A DNA stretch of 64,000 nt from an uncultured Alphaproteobacteria bacterium (GTDB taxonomy: Bacteria > Pseudomonadota > Alphaproteobacteria > HIMB59 > GCA-002718135), in assembly GCA_902522865.1 (NCBI GenBank), contig CABYXC010000001.1, positions 57,693-121,692 of the forward strand. Reading direction: 5' to 3'. This document shows, piece by piece, positions 1 to 9,342 of this stretch. The first letter of the stretch is position 1. Every line of letters starts with the position of its first letter. The position numbers were made by a program, and so were the translations under genes. Below the pieces are notes generated by a model, which worked only from the letters and a program-made list of their open reading frames with translations, was not told the DNA's origin and did not search any database.

Positions 1-567
1 ATTTCTTTTGTCTAGCATTGTAAGTAATATTCCCTCAATTTTTAAGTCTTTATTATAATTTTGTTGAATTAGGTTAATTGTATTCATTAAAGCTGAAAGA
101 CCCTCAAGGGCAAAAAACTCAGACTGAAGAGGAATAAGTGTGGTGTCAGATGCAACCAATGAGTTGATTGTTAGAAATCCAAGTGCAGGCGGACAGTCAA
201 CAAAAATAAAATCAAAGTCATTAATTTCAGAAAATATAGATTTAAATACAAACTCTCTTTTTTCAAAATTTGTCAGCTCCACCTCAGCAGCCGCCAGGTC
301 TGTGTTTGCTCCTATTATTTTTAGACCAGGAATTAGTGTTTCTTTAATTCCTTCGATTAAAAGTTTCTTTTCGTGAATCATTTCATAAATTGTTGGTTTT
401 CTTGAATCATAACTAAGGCCTAGTCCAGTACTCGCATTACCTTGTGGGTCAGCGTCAACAATTAACACATTTTTTTTTACTGCAGCTAATGAGGTGGCAA
501 GATTTATAGTTGTTGTGGTTTTGCCAACCCCACCTTTTTGGTTAGATATAGAAATTATTTTTTTCAC
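1..567 (-). CDS. parA: Chromosome partitioning ATPase ParA (C-terminus outside window)
   Basis: This is a Walker-type ATPase that segregates newly replicated origins together with ParB bound at parS. The visible 189 codons begin VKKIISISNQKGGVGKTTTT, with the deviant Walker A box KGGVGKTTT near residues 11-19, and run to an LLTMLDKRN segment typical of ParA at the window edge. The start is a GTG at 565-567 that overlaps the TGA of rsmG (GTGA), so the two genes are translationally coupled. No ATG gives the conserved KKIISISNQKGG start. The gene lies directly after mnmE-mnmG-rsmG, the usual order near alphaproteobacterial origins; parB would be expected just past the left edge. The identification is firm, but only the N-terminal part can be seen. 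Confidence 0.95.
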   Translation of the reverse strand, partial: MKKIISISNQKGGVGKTTTTINLATSLAAVKKNVLIVDADPQGNASTGLGLSYDSRKPTIYEMIHEKKLLIEGIKETLIPGLKIIGANTDLAAAEVELTNFEKREFVFKSIFSEINDFDFIFVDCPPALGFLTINSLVASDTTLIPLQSEFFALEGLSALMNTINLIQQNYNKDLKIEGILLTMLDKRN

Positions 568-1169
568 AGTTTTTTATATTTGTAAATTTTTAATACATAC
601 CCGTCTCCCTCACTTTGACTTGGATAAAGATCGTATTCAAAGCTATAGGATTTTTTTGCATCGTGTATTTCTTTTTTAACACTTCTTCCTTTTAGAAAAA
701 GCAGTGATGTATTTTTTTTAGTAAAAAATCGTGAATAATCTAATAATTTTTCTAATGGAGCAAAAGCTCGGCAGATAATAAAGTCAAATTTTTGATTTCT
801 AATTTTTTCAACCCTTGTACAAATAGTTTTTATTTCTAAATTTTGCTCATATGCAAATTCTTTAATAAAGTTTATTTTTTTCATCTTAGAATCAATCAAT
901 AATATATTTGAATGTCCAAAAATATGAAGGATCACCCCAGGTATCCCTGCGCCAGTACCAAGATCTATTATAGATAATTTTTTTTTCGAAATAAACTCAG
1001 ACAATTGTAATGAATCGTTGATATGTCTATCCCAAGCTACATCAATTGTGGAGGGCCCTACCAAATTATGTATTTGGTTACTTTTTGTTAACTTGAGTAT
1101 GTAGCTATCAATTAAATCAATTTGCTTCCTGCTTAGATTATATTTTTTTATTACAGCGCTTTTATCCAA
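564..1169 (-). CDS. rsmG: 16S rRNA (guanine-N7) methyltransferase RsmG
   Basis: RsmG uses S-adenosylmethionine to methylate N7 of a guanine in the 530 loop of 16S rRNA. The 201-residue protein has the SAM-binding motif IDLGTGAGIPG at about residues 68-78, preceded by the HNLVG and WDRHINDS segments typical of GidB/RsmG. Length is normal for the family. It begins one base after the mnmG stop and overlaps the parA GTG start by 4 bp, so the three genes form one transcription unit. The old name is gidB. Confidence 0.96.
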   Translation of the reverse strand: MDKSAVIKKYNLSRKQIDLIDSYILKLTKSNQIHNLVGPSTIDVAWDRHINDSLQLSEFISKKKLSIIDLGTGAGIPGVILHIFGHSNILLIDSKMKKINFIKEFAYEQNLEIKTICTRVEKIRNQKFDFIICRAFAPLEKLLDYSRFFTKKNTSLLFLKGRSVKKEIHDAKKSYSFEYDLYPSQSEGDGYVLKIYKYKKL

Positions 1170-1170
1170 A

Positions 1171-3036
1171 TTATGCTGCTTTTTTATTTTTATTTTTTTT
1201 AATATATCTAAGAAGTGCTATGGTGGCCGCTGGTGTTACCCCAGATATTCTTGAGGCTGCACCAAGAGTTGGTGGTTTAATTTTTGTTAATTTTTCAACT
1301 ATCTCATTAGATAAGCTGCCAACTAGTTTATAATTCGTTGATTTTGGAATTGTTAAACTTTCTTCTTTTTCAAAATCTTGTATATCCATTCTTTGTCTGT
1401 CAAGATAACCTGCGTACTTAGCTTCAATTTCTATTTGTTCTATTACATCATCTTCTAAATCACTTAATTCAGGAAGTATTTTTTTAAGCTTATGAGTTGT
1501 AATATTAGAAAACGATAAAAGATCTATGATATTTCTTTTCTTTCCGTCTTTATTTATTTTTATACCTTCTTTCAGAAGTGCGTCTGGTGAGAATTTGTGA
1601 TTTTTAACAAACTTAAACCCCTCTTTGATCCTTCTGGATTTTTTTTCAAATTCTCTTTGCCTATCTATATCAACACAACCTATATCAATTCCAAGAGGTG
1701 TAAGTCTTAAATCTGCATTATCAGCCCGAAGTAAAAGTCTATATTCGGATCTTGAAGTGAACATTCTATATGGCTCTTTAGTTCCTTTTGTAACCAAATC
1801 GTCTATCAAAACACCTATATATCCGGAGGACCTAGGTATTATAAATTCTTTATTAGATTTTGTTTTAAGCGATGCATTTATCCCAGCCATTATACCTTGT
1901 GCAGCTGCTTCTTCGTATCCGGTTGTTCCATTTATCTGCCCTGCAAAAAATAAATTTTTAATTTTTTTTGTTTCAAGTGTGTGTGTTAGTTCTTGTGGGT
2001 CAACAAAATCATATTCAATTGCATAAGCAGGCTGTGTAATTGTAACATTCTCTAAGCCTTTAATCGTTTTAACAAATTGCTCTTGAATTTCAGTTGGAAG
2101 TGAAGAGGATATTCCGTTTGGATATATTAAATCACTATCTAATCCTTCTGGCTCAAGAAATATCTGGTGTGACGACTTATTTTTGAATTTATGAATTTTA
2201 TCTTCAATAGATGGGCAATACCTAGCTCCCATTGATTGTATTTCTCCCGAATACATTGGTGATAGGTTTAGGTTCTGAGCGATTATTTCATGGGTATTTT
2301 TATTAGTATGAGTAATAAAACAAGATATTTGAGGAATGTGGATATCTCTGTTGATAAAAGAAAATGGAACGGGTTTTTTATCTGGGTGTTGTTCATCTAA
2401 GTCATTGAAATTTATAGTTTTTTTAAGTAATCTTGGGGGTGTTCCTGTTTTCAATCTGCCTATTGAAAACTTTAGCTCTTTAAGCCTTTTTGCAAGCTTT
2501 ATTGAGGGCTTATCACCAACTCTTCCAGCTTCTTGCTTTTCAGAGCCTATTCTTATTAATCCTTGTAAGAAAGTGCCTGTAGTTAAAACCACAGATTTAG
2601 ATTGTATCTTTTTGTTATCACCTAAAATAACACCATTTACCTGATTATTTAAAACAATTAAATCTTCTACTGACCCCTCAATAATTTGAAGATTTTTTTG
2701 CTCAGATACAAGCTCGTTTATGGCATTTTTATATAAAATACGGTCTGTTTGCGCCCTTGGACCTCTTACAGCCGCACCTCTGCTGGAGTTTAACATTCTA
2801 AACTGTATACAGGATCTGTCTGTGGCTTTGGCCATAATTCCATCTAAAGCATCTATTTCCTTTACAAGATGTCCTTTTCCAAGACCTCCAATTGCAGGAT
2901 TACATGACATTTCTCCTATTTTATCAACTTTATGAGTAATTAAAGCTGTTTTTGATCCAGTTCTTGCAGATGAGCATGCTGCTTCTACGCCTGCATGCCC
3001 CCCACCAATTACAATTACATCAAATTTATGGTCCAT
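1171..3036 (-). CDS. mnmG: tRNA uridine-34 modification enzyme MnmG (FAD-dependent)
   Basis: MnmG works with MnmE to install the aminomethyl or carboxymethylaminomethyl group on the wobble uridine of several tRNAs. The FAD-binding motif GGGHAG is at residues 11-16, followed by [20 protein letters not shown] and a C-terminal half ending in the IALLRYIKK helix usual for the family. I chose the ATG at 3036 (621 residues, [13 protein letters not shown]). An upstream in-frame GTG at 3048 lies inside a parS palindrome and would add only MKKE. The gene sits between mnmE and rsmG, 1 bp before rsmG. Confidence 0.97.
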   Translation of the reverse strand: MDHKFDVIVIGGGHAGVEAACSSARTGSKTALITHKVDKIGEMSCNPAIGGLGKGHLVKEIDALDGIMAKATDRSCIQFRMLNSSRGAAVRGPRAQTDRILYKNAINELVSEQKNLQIIEGSVEDLIVLNNQVNGVILGDNKKIQSKSVVLTTGTFLQGLIRIGSEKQEAGRVGDKPSIKLAKRLKELKFSIGRLKTGTPPRLLKKTINFNDLDEQHPDKKPVPFSFINRDIHIPQISCFITHTNKNTHEIIAQNLNLSPMYSGEIQSMGARYCPSIEDKIHKFKNKSSHQIFLEPEGLDSDLIYPNGISSSLPTEIQEQFVKTIKGLENVTITQPAYAIEYDFVDPQELTHTLETKKIKNLFFAGQINGTTGYEEAAAQGIMAGINASLKTKSNKEFIIPRSSGYIGVLIDDLVTKGTKEPYRMFTSRSEYRLLLRADNADLRLTPLGIDIGCVDIDRQREFEKKSRRIKEGFKFVKNHKFSPDALLKEGIKINKDGKKRNIIDLLSFSNITTHKLKKILPELSDLEDDVIEQIEIEAKYAGYLDRQRMDIQDFEKEESLTIPKSTNYKLVGSLSNEIVEKLTKIKPPTLGAASRISGVTPAATIALLRYIKKNKNKKAA

Positions 3037-3042
3037 TTCTTT

Positions 3043-3054
3043 TTTCACGTGAAA
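3043..3054. promoter_or_regulatory. parS: parS centromere site 1 (ParB-binding palindrome)
   Basis: The sequence TTTCACGTGAAA is a perfect 12-bp palindrome identical to the core of the bacterial parS consensus. Flanking bases match the 16-mer consensus only partly. It lies at the mnmE/mnmG junction, 2.5 kb from parA, and overlaps a possible upstream GTG for mnmG. Confidence 0.88.
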
Positions 3055-4341
3055 TTACTTTCCTATACAAAAATCACTAAATATTATATCTAAAATTTTC
3101 TCAATATCAAATTTTTGATTAATTCCATCAATATACATAATTGATCTTCTAACATTTTCAGCAGCAATATCTATTTGTTTTAAATCTAAACTTTTAAGTA
3201 GTACAAACGATTTCTTTAGGCTTTCCATGTGTCTTTCACGTGAAAAGACTGGTCCAGAAATTGGTTTTTTCTTTAATTTTGAAGATATTTTTTTAATAAG
3301 TGGTTCAATTCCATAACCAGATACTGATGAAATATTGTGTATCCCACTAATTTTCTTTTTATTTGTATCATATTTTGATTTAACAAATATTTTTGATTTG
3401 ATTTTACTGTAGTTTTTCTTTTCATTGTTTTTGAGAAAAACTATATTTAAATCAGACTTTTCTGCGCTCTCTAGGGATCTTTCAATACCTATTTTTTCAA
3501 TTAAATTTTTATATTTTCTTATTCCAGCTGTATCAATAAATGTGTATTTATCTCCTTGTATATCTAGCGTAGAGCTTACCAAATCTGTTGTAGTGCCTGG
3601 TATATTAGTAACTATAGAAACCTCCTTATTATTAATATAATTAATAAAGGAAGATTTTCCTGTGTTTGGCTTTCCAATAATAGTTATTTTAAAACCGTTA
3701 TGAATTTGTCTAGATAAACTTGATCTTTCGATAATATTTTCAATTTGTTTATATATGTTCTTATTTTGTTCTCTTATGTTTTTATATATTGCTTTAGGAA
3801 GGTCTTCATCAGCAAAATCAATTATAGCCTCTATATCTGCTAGAAGTTTTTTTTGTTTATTTGATATTTCATTAACTAATTTATCTAAATTTCCACTTAA
3901 ATTACCAATGGCTATCTTTCTTTGATTTTCAGTTTCTGCATTAACTAAATCATTAATTGTTTCAGCTTCCAAAACACTAAGCTTATCATTCATTAGAGCT
4001 CTTTTAGTAAACTCTCCAGGCTCAGCAAGTCTGATTTGTTTTTTTAATAGGGTTTTAGTTATTTTGTTAATTACAGAAACACTTCCATGACAAGATATTT
4101 CCACCATATCCTCCCCTGTGTAGCTTTTTGGTGATTTAAAAAAAGTTGTTAACGTCTGATCTATAAAGCTCTTTCCATCTAATAAGTCGTTTAATGTAGC
4201 AAAGTTTGTTTTAAATTTTTTTTTAGAAGATATTGATTTAATTATTGTATGAGAGCCTTTTCCCGAAACCCTAAAAACAGCTATACCTGATTTACCTCTT
4301 TGCGTAGCAAGAGCAAAAATTGTCTCTTTAGAAGCTTTCAT
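3055..4341 (-). CDS. mnmE: tRNA modification GTPase MnmE
   Basis: MnmE is the GTPase partner of MnmG in wobble-uridine modification. The 428 residues show an N-terminal folate-binding domain, a helical domain split around an inserted G domain, the P-loop GKPNTGKS at about 223-230, DTAGIR at about 270-275, and the catalytic C-terminal FCIGK with the invariant Cys. The usual NKxD guanine-specificity motif appears degraded to VKSKYD. The length is slightly below the roughly 450 residues usual for the family. A parS core lies within the coding sequence at 3234-3245. An imperfect hairpin (TTGGG, 7-nt loop, CCCAA) sits just upstream of the ATG. Confidence 0.96.
   Translation of the reverse strand: MKASKETIFALATQRGKSGIAVFRVSGKGSHTIIKSISSKKKFKTNFATLNDLLDGKSFIDQTLTTFFKSPKSYTGEDMVEISCHGSVSVINKITKTLLKKQIRLAEPGEFTKRALMNDKLSVLEAETINDLVNAETENQRKIAIGNLSGNLDKLVNEISNKQKKLLADIEAIIDFADEDLPKAIYKNIREQNKNIYKQIENIIERSSLSRQIHNGFKITIIGKPNTGKSSFINYINNKEVSIVTNIPGTTTDLVSSTLDIQGDKYTFIDTAGIRKYKNLIEKIGIERSLESAEKSDLNIVFLKNNEKKNYSKIKSKIFVKSKYDTNKKKISGIHNISSVSGYGIEPLIKKISSKLKKKPISGPVFSRERHMESLKKSFVLLKSLDLKQIDIAAENVRRSIMYIDGINQKFDIEKILDIIFSDFCIGK
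3234..3245. promoter_or_regulatory. parS: parS centromere site 2 (inside mnmE)
   Basis: This is a second exact TTTCACGTGAAA palindrome, 191 bp from the first and inside the mnmE reading frame. Two identical 12-mers this close, beside parA, are very unlikely by chance in DNA this rich in A and T. Confidence 0.88.
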
Positions 4342-4344
4342 TTT

Positions 4345-4361
4345 TTGGGAATTAAACCCAA
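4345..4361 (-). promoter_or_regulatory. Small hairpin in front of mnmE
   Basis: On the minus strand TTGGG and CCCAA pair around a 7-nt loop and end 3 bases before the mnmE ATG. The stem is only 5 bp, so a role in controlling translation initiation is no more than possible. Confidence 0.3.
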
Positions 4362-4405
4362 GATGATATTAAGTAAATAAGAAAGATTATAAAAAAAATT
4401 TATAT

Positions 4406-5662
4406 TTATTTAGTTCCCATGCTTTGGAAGAATTCGTTGTTAGTTTTTGTATTTTTCATTTTATCTAACAAGAACTCCATAGCTTCTGTGCTTCCCATTG
4501 GGGCTAGTATTTTTCTTAAAATAAAGATTTTTCCAAGCTCGTCTTTATCAAGTAATAATTCTTCTTTTCTTGTTCCTGATTTACCAATATCAAAAGCTGG
4601 ATAGGTTCTTTTTTGACTTAGTTTTCTATCTAGAACCATTTCACTATTACCAGTACCTTTAAACTCTTCAAATATAACTTCATCCATTCTACTTCCTGTA
4701 TCTATTAAAGCAGTAGCAATAATTGTAAGCGATCCACCTTTTTCTACGTTCCTTGCAGCTCCAAAAAATCTTTTCGGTCTTTGTAGAGCATTGGCATCAA
4801 CACCGCCTGTTAATACCTTTCCACTAGAAGGCACAACAGTATTATATGCTCTTCCAAGTCTGGTGATTGAATCAAGGAGTATTACAACATCATGTTTATA
4901 TTCAACCAGTCTTTTAGCTTTTTCAATTACCATTTCAGCGACCTGAACGTGACGAGACGCAGGTTCATCAAAGGTTGAACTAATTACCTCACCCTTAACT
5001 GATCTTTGCATATCAGTAACTTCTTCTGGTCTTTCATCAATTAATAGAACAATCAGTTTAGCGTCTGGACTATTAGCAGTTATAGCATTAGCAATTTTTT
5101 GCATAATTATTGTTTTACCAGTGAAAGGTTGTGCAACAATTAATTGTCTTTGTCCTTTTCCAAGAGGAGCAATAATATCAATTATTCTTTCTGTATTATC
5201 TGGCATAGGTTTTTCTTGCTCAAGTTTGAACCTTGCTTCAGGATACAATGGTGTTAAATCTTCAAAGTTAACCCTGTTCTTAACTAAATCAGTTTCTTGA
5301 CCGTTTATTTTGTTAATTTTAGTTATGGCAAAGTATCTTTCTCCTTGCTTTGGAGATCTAATTTCACCTTCAACACTATCACCTGTTCTTAAGCTAAATT
5401 TTTTAATTTGAGATGGAGAAATATAGATATCATCTGGTCCTGGAAGATAATTTGACTCTGAAGACCTTAAAAAACCGAAACCATCTTGCATAATTTCAAT
5501 AACGCCCAAACCAGTAATAATCTCACCCTCTTCAGCAATAGTTTTTAGAATTGCAAACATCAAATCTTGCTTTCTAAGTGACGAAGGGTTCTCTATACCA
5601 AGCTTGTCAGCCTGCTTTAAAAGCTCTTGGGGTTCTTTTCCTTTTAATTCTTGTAAATTCAT
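4406..5662 (-). CDS. rho: Transcription termination factor Rho
   Basis: Rho is a hexameric RNA helicase that ends transcription at Rho-dependent sites. The 418 residues have the N-terminal Rho-N helical domain, the cold-shock-like RNA-binding fold with [20 protein letters not shown] at about 61-80, the P-loop ending in TGKT at about 181-184, and the Walker B segment [16 protein letters not shown]. The P-loop reads AQPFTGKT where many Rho proteins have APPKAGKT. Length is normal. It is the first gene to the left of the divergent rho/maf gap. Few Rho-independent terminators are visible in the window, which suggests heavy use of this factor. Confidence 0.97.
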   Translation of the reverse strand: MNLQELKGKEPQELLKQADKLGIENPSSLRKQDLMFAILKTIAEEGEIITGLGVIEIMQDGFGFLRSSESNYLPGPDDIYISPSQIKKFSLRTGDSVEGEIRSPKQGERYFAITKINKINGQETDLVKNRVNFEDLTPLYPEARFKLEQEKPMPDNTERIIDIIAPLGKGQRQLIVAQPFTGKTIIMQKIANAITANSPDAKLIVLLIDERPEEVTDMQRSVKGEVISSTFDEPASRHVQVAEMVIEKAKRLVEYKHDVVILLDSITRLGRAYNTVVPSSGKVLTGGVDANALQRPKRFFGAARNVEKGGSLTIIATALIDTGSRMDEVIFEEFKGTGNSEMVLDRKLSQKRTYPAFDIGKSGTRKEELLLDKDELGKIFILRKILAPMGSTEAMEFLLDKMKNTKTNNEFFQSMGTK

Positions 5663-6084
5663 AATGTTGATGGAGTAGTTTAGAAATGAAATATTTTAAT
5701 AATCAAAATTGAAGTTAATGTCAAAATAATAATAAATATATAATTTATATATTTAATTGTAGTATTAGTTGTAAGGTTAAAAAGCTTAATTACTGCTTTA
5801 TTATTGCATCATTCTTTATTTACCAACATATGAACAACAACACTAACAAATATGTTAATTTAAAGAATATTGAAAAAAAATTATTATTTTTAAATAATTT
5901 GTAATGCAAAAAACCTCTAATAACTTGTTATTAATTTTGTATAATAAAGATATTAACACCCACCTTATAATATTTAGACAAGTTATTAAGTTGTTGACAA
6001 CACATTTTTAAAAAAAAAGAACTATTTCTTAAATTCAAATTATATTTAATAATGTTTATAACTATAATTTTTATTAACACACTT
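5663..6084. other. Candidate replication origin between divergent rho and maf
   Basis: This 422-bp gene-free stretch is almost entirely A and T and separates left-going (rho to parA) from right-going (maf to smr) genes. It holds an 11-bp inverted repeat (5918-5928 and 5978-5988), a 7-bp inverted repeat (5825-5831 and 5850-5856) and the odd-centred palindrome TGTTGACAACA (5992-6002). Its right end has nonamers one mismatch from the DnaA box TTATNCACA: TGTTTATAA (6053-6061, reverse) and TTATTAACA (6071-6079), followed by TTATGCACC (6083-6091, into maf). I see no convincing open reading frame or structured RNA. In other alphaproteobacteria the origin maps close to this gene neighbourhood, so the assignment is inference from context. 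Confidence 0.5.
5918..5988. repeat. 11-bp inverted repeat in the rho/maf gap
   Basis: TAATAACTTGT at 5918-5928 is the exact reverse complement of ACAAGTTATTA at 5978-5988, with 49 bp between. It could be a protein-binding pair in an origin or a divergent regulatory region; its role is unknown. Confidence 0.6.
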
Positions 6085-6675
6085 ATGCACCAAAAATTTA
6101 TATTAGCTAGTTCGAGCAAATCTAGATACAAAATATTAAAAAATGCAGGATTGAATTTCACACAAAAAAAACCGAATTGCAACGAAGAGGATATTAAACA
6201 AACTATTAATAGAAACACAAAGCCTGAGATTTTTGCAAAAAAACTTTCTTATGAAAAAGCAAGAAGTGTAAGTATAAAAAAATTGTACGCCAATAAAATT
6301 GTTTTGGGCTGTGATACTGTCATTTATCATAATGGAAAAATTTTAGATAAAGTAAATTCTATTGAGAAAGCTCAAAAAAAAATCAAGTTTCTATCAGGAA
6401 AGACACACTTAATAGTATCGGGCTTAACTATTTGTTTGAACGGCTCTAAAGTTTGGGAAAATTACGAAAAAACCCATGTTAAAATAAGAAAGCTTAATAA
6501 CAGTGAAATAAAAACATACTTAAAAAAAACAGGTAAACAAATACTGAGTTCTGTTGGGTGTTATCAAATAGAGGGTTTGGGGCCCAATATTATTGAGAGC
6601 ATAAAAGGAGATTATTTTAATGTTATGGGATTGCCTTTATTTAATTTGCTAGATTATTTATATTCAAAAAAATGA
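6085..6675 (+). CDS. maf: Maf-family nucleotide pyrophosphatase
   Basis: Maf proteins hydrolyse non-canonical or modified nucleoside triphosphates to monophosphates. The 196-residue protein begins MHQKFILASSSKSRYKIL, matching the family's LASxSxxR start, and has the catalytic Asp in GCDTVI at about residue 77. I chose the ATG at 6085 because an upstream ATG at 6052 would add 11 hydrophobic residues absent from the family and would lie in the putative origin. The 3' end overlaps aroE by 4 bp. The exact substrate (dTTP/UTP type or m7GTP type) cannot be told from sequence alone. Confidence 0.9.
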   Translation: MHQKFILASSSKSRYKILKNAGLNFTQKKPNCNEEDIKQTINRNTKPEIFAKKLSYEKARSVSIKKLYANKIVLGCDTVIYHNGKILDKVNSIEKAQKKIKFLSGKTHLIVSGLTICLNGSKVWENYEKTHVKIRKLNNSEIKTYLKKTGKQILSSVGCYQIEGLGPNIIESIKGDYFNVMGLPLFNLLDYLYSKK

Positions 6676-7454
6676 GAAAATTTTACGTAGTTGGGAACAA
6701 GGTATCTAAAAGTCTTTCGCCAACAATATTTAATTATTGGTTTAAAAAATATAACATTAAAGCAAGTTATGGATATTTAGAGCTTACAGAAAAAAACTTT
6801 CATAAAAAAATAAAAGAGGTTTTGGAGAAAAAAGACACGCTTGGTCTAAATGTAACCATCCCATTTAAAAACAAAATTATCAAACACCTTGGCAAAATAG
6901 ACGCTCATGCAAAAAAAATTGGTGCTGTAAACTGTGTAACAAATAAAAAAACTATAAATGGAACCAATACTGATTGGACAGGATATTACAAAACTATACC
7001 AAACATAAAAAAAACTAAAAACAGAAAAGTTATTATTCTGGGTTATGGGGGAGCATCACACGCCATTCACTATGTTTTAAAGAAGAGAGGGTTTAAAGAT
7101 ATTTTAATTTTTAACAGATCCAAGAAAAAAATTAAGTATTCAAAAAACACTGAGTATACAAAAAAATATAGTGATCTTAAAACACACCTTGAAGGAGTTT
7201 TTTTAATAATTAATACTACACCAATAAACCCCATGTTGAAAAAACACTTAAAACTTATTACCAAATCCACAATTGTAAGTGACATTGTTTACAGCCCAAA
7301 AAATACCTCATTTCTCAAACAGTTTCCGAAGAATAAAAAGATTTATGGAATATCTATGTTGATAGAACAGGCCAAACCGTGTTTTAAAATGTGGTTTGGT
7401 AAAAACCCATCTGTAGATAAAAAAATGCTTAACGCTATTTATAAAAAAATTTAA
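6672..7454 (+). CDS. aroE: Shikimate dehydrogenase (NADP)
   Basis: AroE reduces 3-dehydroshikimate to shikimate in aromatic amino acid synthesis. The 260-residue protein has the substrate-binding SLSP at 14-17, NVTIPFK with catalytic Lys at about 66, NTDWTGY with catalytic Asp at about 101, and the nucleotide-binding GYGGAS at about 124-129. It overlaps maf by 4 bp (ATGA) and coaE by 1 bp. The maf-aroE-coaE-dnaQ order is characteristic of alphaproteobacteria. Confidence 0.95.
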   Translation: MRKFYVVGNKVSKSLSPTIFNYWFKKYNIKASYGYLELTEKNFHKKIKEVLEKKDTLGLNVTIPFKNKIIKHLGKIDAHAKKIGAVNCVTNKKTINGTNTDWTGYYKTIPNIKKTKNRKVIILGYGGASHAIHYVLKKRGFKDILIFNRSKKKIKYSKNTEYTKKYSDLKTHLEGVFLIINTTPINPMLKKHLKLITKSTIVSDIVYSPKNTSFLKQFPKNKKIYGISMLIEQAKPCFKMWFGKNPSVDKKMLNAIYKKI

Positions 7455-8044
7455 TGACAAAAACTATAGCAATAACAGGCGGCATAGGATCGGGTAAATC
7501 CACCTTTTGTAGTAAATTAAAAGAAAAAGGTTTTAAAATTCATAGCTCAGATGAGCAGGTGGCCAAAATATATAAAAACCCTGAAAAAAAATTTGTTAAT
7601 TATTTACGCACCATAGGTTTGTCTAAGTCCATTTCAAAAAAAAACATAGATAAAAAAATTATATCAAAGATTATTTTTGAAAATAAACAGATAAGAAAAA
7701 AGCTCGAGTTATACATATTTAATATAATTAGAAAAAAGAGGTCTGATTTTATAAAAAAAGAAAAACAAAAAAAAACAAAATTAATTTTTATTGATATACC
7801 ATTATTATTTGAAAACAATTTAGAAAAACAGTTCAACAAAGTAATATCGATAATAGCCACTAAACGAGCAAGATTAAAAAGATTAAAAAAAACGAGAAAA
7901 ATGACTGAAAACCAATTTAAGAATATAACCCGATCTCAAACATCAGATGTTATAAGAAAAAGGAAATCTGATTATGTTATTTATAACAACTCGACATTAA
8001 AGGATTATAAAATTAAGATTAGTAAGCTAATAAGTAAACTTTAG
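7454..8044 (+). CDS. coaE: Dephospho-CoA kinase
   Basis: CoaE phosphorylates the 3' ribose hydroxyl of dephospho-CoA, the last step of coenzyme A synthesis. The 196-residue protein carries the P-loop GGIGSGKST at residues 9-17, SSDEQVAKIY in the position of the family's acidic motif, and a FIDIPLLFE segment. Length is typical. The start codon shares a base with the aroE stop. Lysine is unusually abundant, in line with the low GC content. Confidence 0.94.
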   Translation: MTKTIAITGGIGSGKSTFCSKLKEKGFKIHSSDEQVAKIYKNPEKKFVNYLRTIGLSKSISKKNIDKKIISKIIFENKQIRKKLELYIFNIIRKKRSDFIKKEKQKKTKLIFIDIPLLFENNLEKQFNKVISIIATKRARLKRLKKTRKMTENQFKNITRSQTSDVIRKRKSDYVIYNNSTLKDYKIKISKLISKL

Positions 8045-8052
8045 TTAAAACA

Positions 8053-8727
8053 ATGAGAGAAATAGTAATTGATACAGAAACCACAGGCCTTGATTATAAG
8101 ATCGGTGACAGAATAATAGAAGTTGGTTGTGTTGAGCTCAAAAACTATGTTCCTACAGGAAACACACTCCAATTTTATTGCAAACCAGACAGAAGCATAA
8201 GTGAAGGAGCAAAAAACATTGTAGGTCTTTCAGATGATTTTCTTAATCAACAAAAACCATTTGAAGAAAACCACAAGGAGCTTTTGAATTTTTTGAAAAA
8301 TGATACATTAATAATTCACAATGCATCATTTGATTTAGGTTTTTTAAATAATGAGTTGTCAATCTTAGGATTACCTCATTTAGATAATCCTGTAGTTGAT
8401 ACCGTTTCTCTTGCAAGAGAGGTTCTAAATACAAGAATAGCTAACCTCGACTATTTGTGTAGAAGATTTAACATTGATTTATCAGATAGATCATTTCACG
8501 GAGCCTTACTTGACTCCCAACTTCTAGCTGCAGTTTATTTAGAGTTAAGAGGAGGTAAGCAATTTTCTATGGAGCTGAATTCAAACATTGATGAAAAAAA
8601 CACACAAATTAACAACAAAAACGAAACAAAAACCAAAATAATAGAAGTTAATAAAGAAGATTATCTAGCCCACAAAGAAATGTTAAAAAAACTAAAAACC
8701 CCCCTCTGGAAAAAATTTAACTATTAA
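8053..8727 (+). CDS. dnaQ: DNA polymerase III epsilon subunit (3'-5' proofreading exonuclease)
   Basis: DnaQ is the proofreading exonuclease of the replicative polymerase. ExoI is DTET at residues 7-10, ExoII is IHNASFDLGFLN, and ExoIII-epsilon is FHGALLDSQLL with the conserved His and Asp. The 224-residue length fits, with a lysine-rich C-terminal tail likely to contact the alpha subunit. It follows coaE by 8 bp. In many alphaproteobacteria secB sits next to dnaQ; here the next gene is the Tim44-like one. Confidence 0.95.
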   Translation: MREIVIDTETTGLDYKIGDRIIEVGCVELKNYVPTGNTLQFYCKPDRSISEGAKNIVGLSDDFLNQQKPFEENHKELLNFLKNDTLIIHNASFDLGFLNNELSILGLPHLDNPVVDTVSLAREVLNTRIANLDYLCRRFNIDLSDRSFHGALLDSQLLAAVYLELRGGKQFSMELNSNIDEKNTQINNKNETKTKIIEVNKEDYLAHKEMLKKLKTPLWKKFNY

Positions 8728-8757
8728 TATTTAAAAAAGTTATTATATTAAAATTAA

Positions 8758-9339
8758 ATGATTTACGGCGACCTTCAATTTTTTGATATTCTAATTTTTG
8801 CGGCTATTGCTGGATTTATTATTTATAGATTAAGAAGCGTTCTTGGAAAAAGAACAGGGTTTCAAAAAAATATATCAGAGCCAAAACCTCAAGAAACTAA
8901 AAAACAAGAGGACGCTCCAAACATACCTTCTTTAATGGATAATGAGACAAAGCTTGAGGTTGTATATAAAAAAGTAAATAATTTTAATCACCGAGAATTT
9001 CTTGACGGCGCCAAGAAAGCATTTGAAATCATAATTTCATCTTTCAATAATGGAGATAAAAAAACACTGAAAAATCTAGTATCCAAGAATGTTTATTCTG
9101 CTTTTGAAAAAGCAATTGATGAGAAAACAAATAATCCAGAATCACAATTTTATTCACTCATTGTTGAAGGTATCGCAGATGCGAAAGTAGAAAATAACAC
9201 TATATCAATATCGGTCAACTTTATTAGTGAGCAGATGTTAAATAACGATGAAGGTTCTATTGTTAAAAATAAAGACACCTGGACTTTTGAAAAACCTGTA
9301 AACTCCTCTAGCCCTATATGGATACTAACTCAAACTTAA
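8758..9339 (+). CDS. Tim44/TimA-like membrane-anchored protein
   Basis: The protein resembles the bacterial relatives of mitochondrial Tim44. It has one N-terminal membrane segment at about residues 8-24 (FFDILIFAAIAGFIIYRL), a polar linker, then a Tim44-like domain from about residue 75 (LDGAKKAFEIIISSFNNGDK...LVSKNVYSAFEKAI). The 193-residue length and its place after dnaQ and before an smr gene are normal for alphaproteobacteria. The bacterial function is not well established; association with the inner membrane is inferred from the anchor. Confidence 0.85.
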   Translation: MIYGDLQFFDILIFAAIAGFIIYRLRSVLGKRTGFQKNISEPKPQETKKQEDAPNIPSLMDNETKLEVVYKKVNNFNHREFLDGAKKAFEIIISSFNNGDKKTLKNLVSKNVYSAFEKAIDEKTNNPESQFYSLIVEGIADAKVENNTISISVNFISEQMLNNDEGSIVKNKDTWTFEKPVNSSSPIWILTQT

Positions 9340-9342
9340 TAT

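Noticed and set aside
5931..6218. Minus-strand open frame across the rho/maf gap and into maf
   Set aside because: It lies antisense to maf, has AT-driven composition with no recognisable domain or ribosome site, and half of it falls in the candidate origin.
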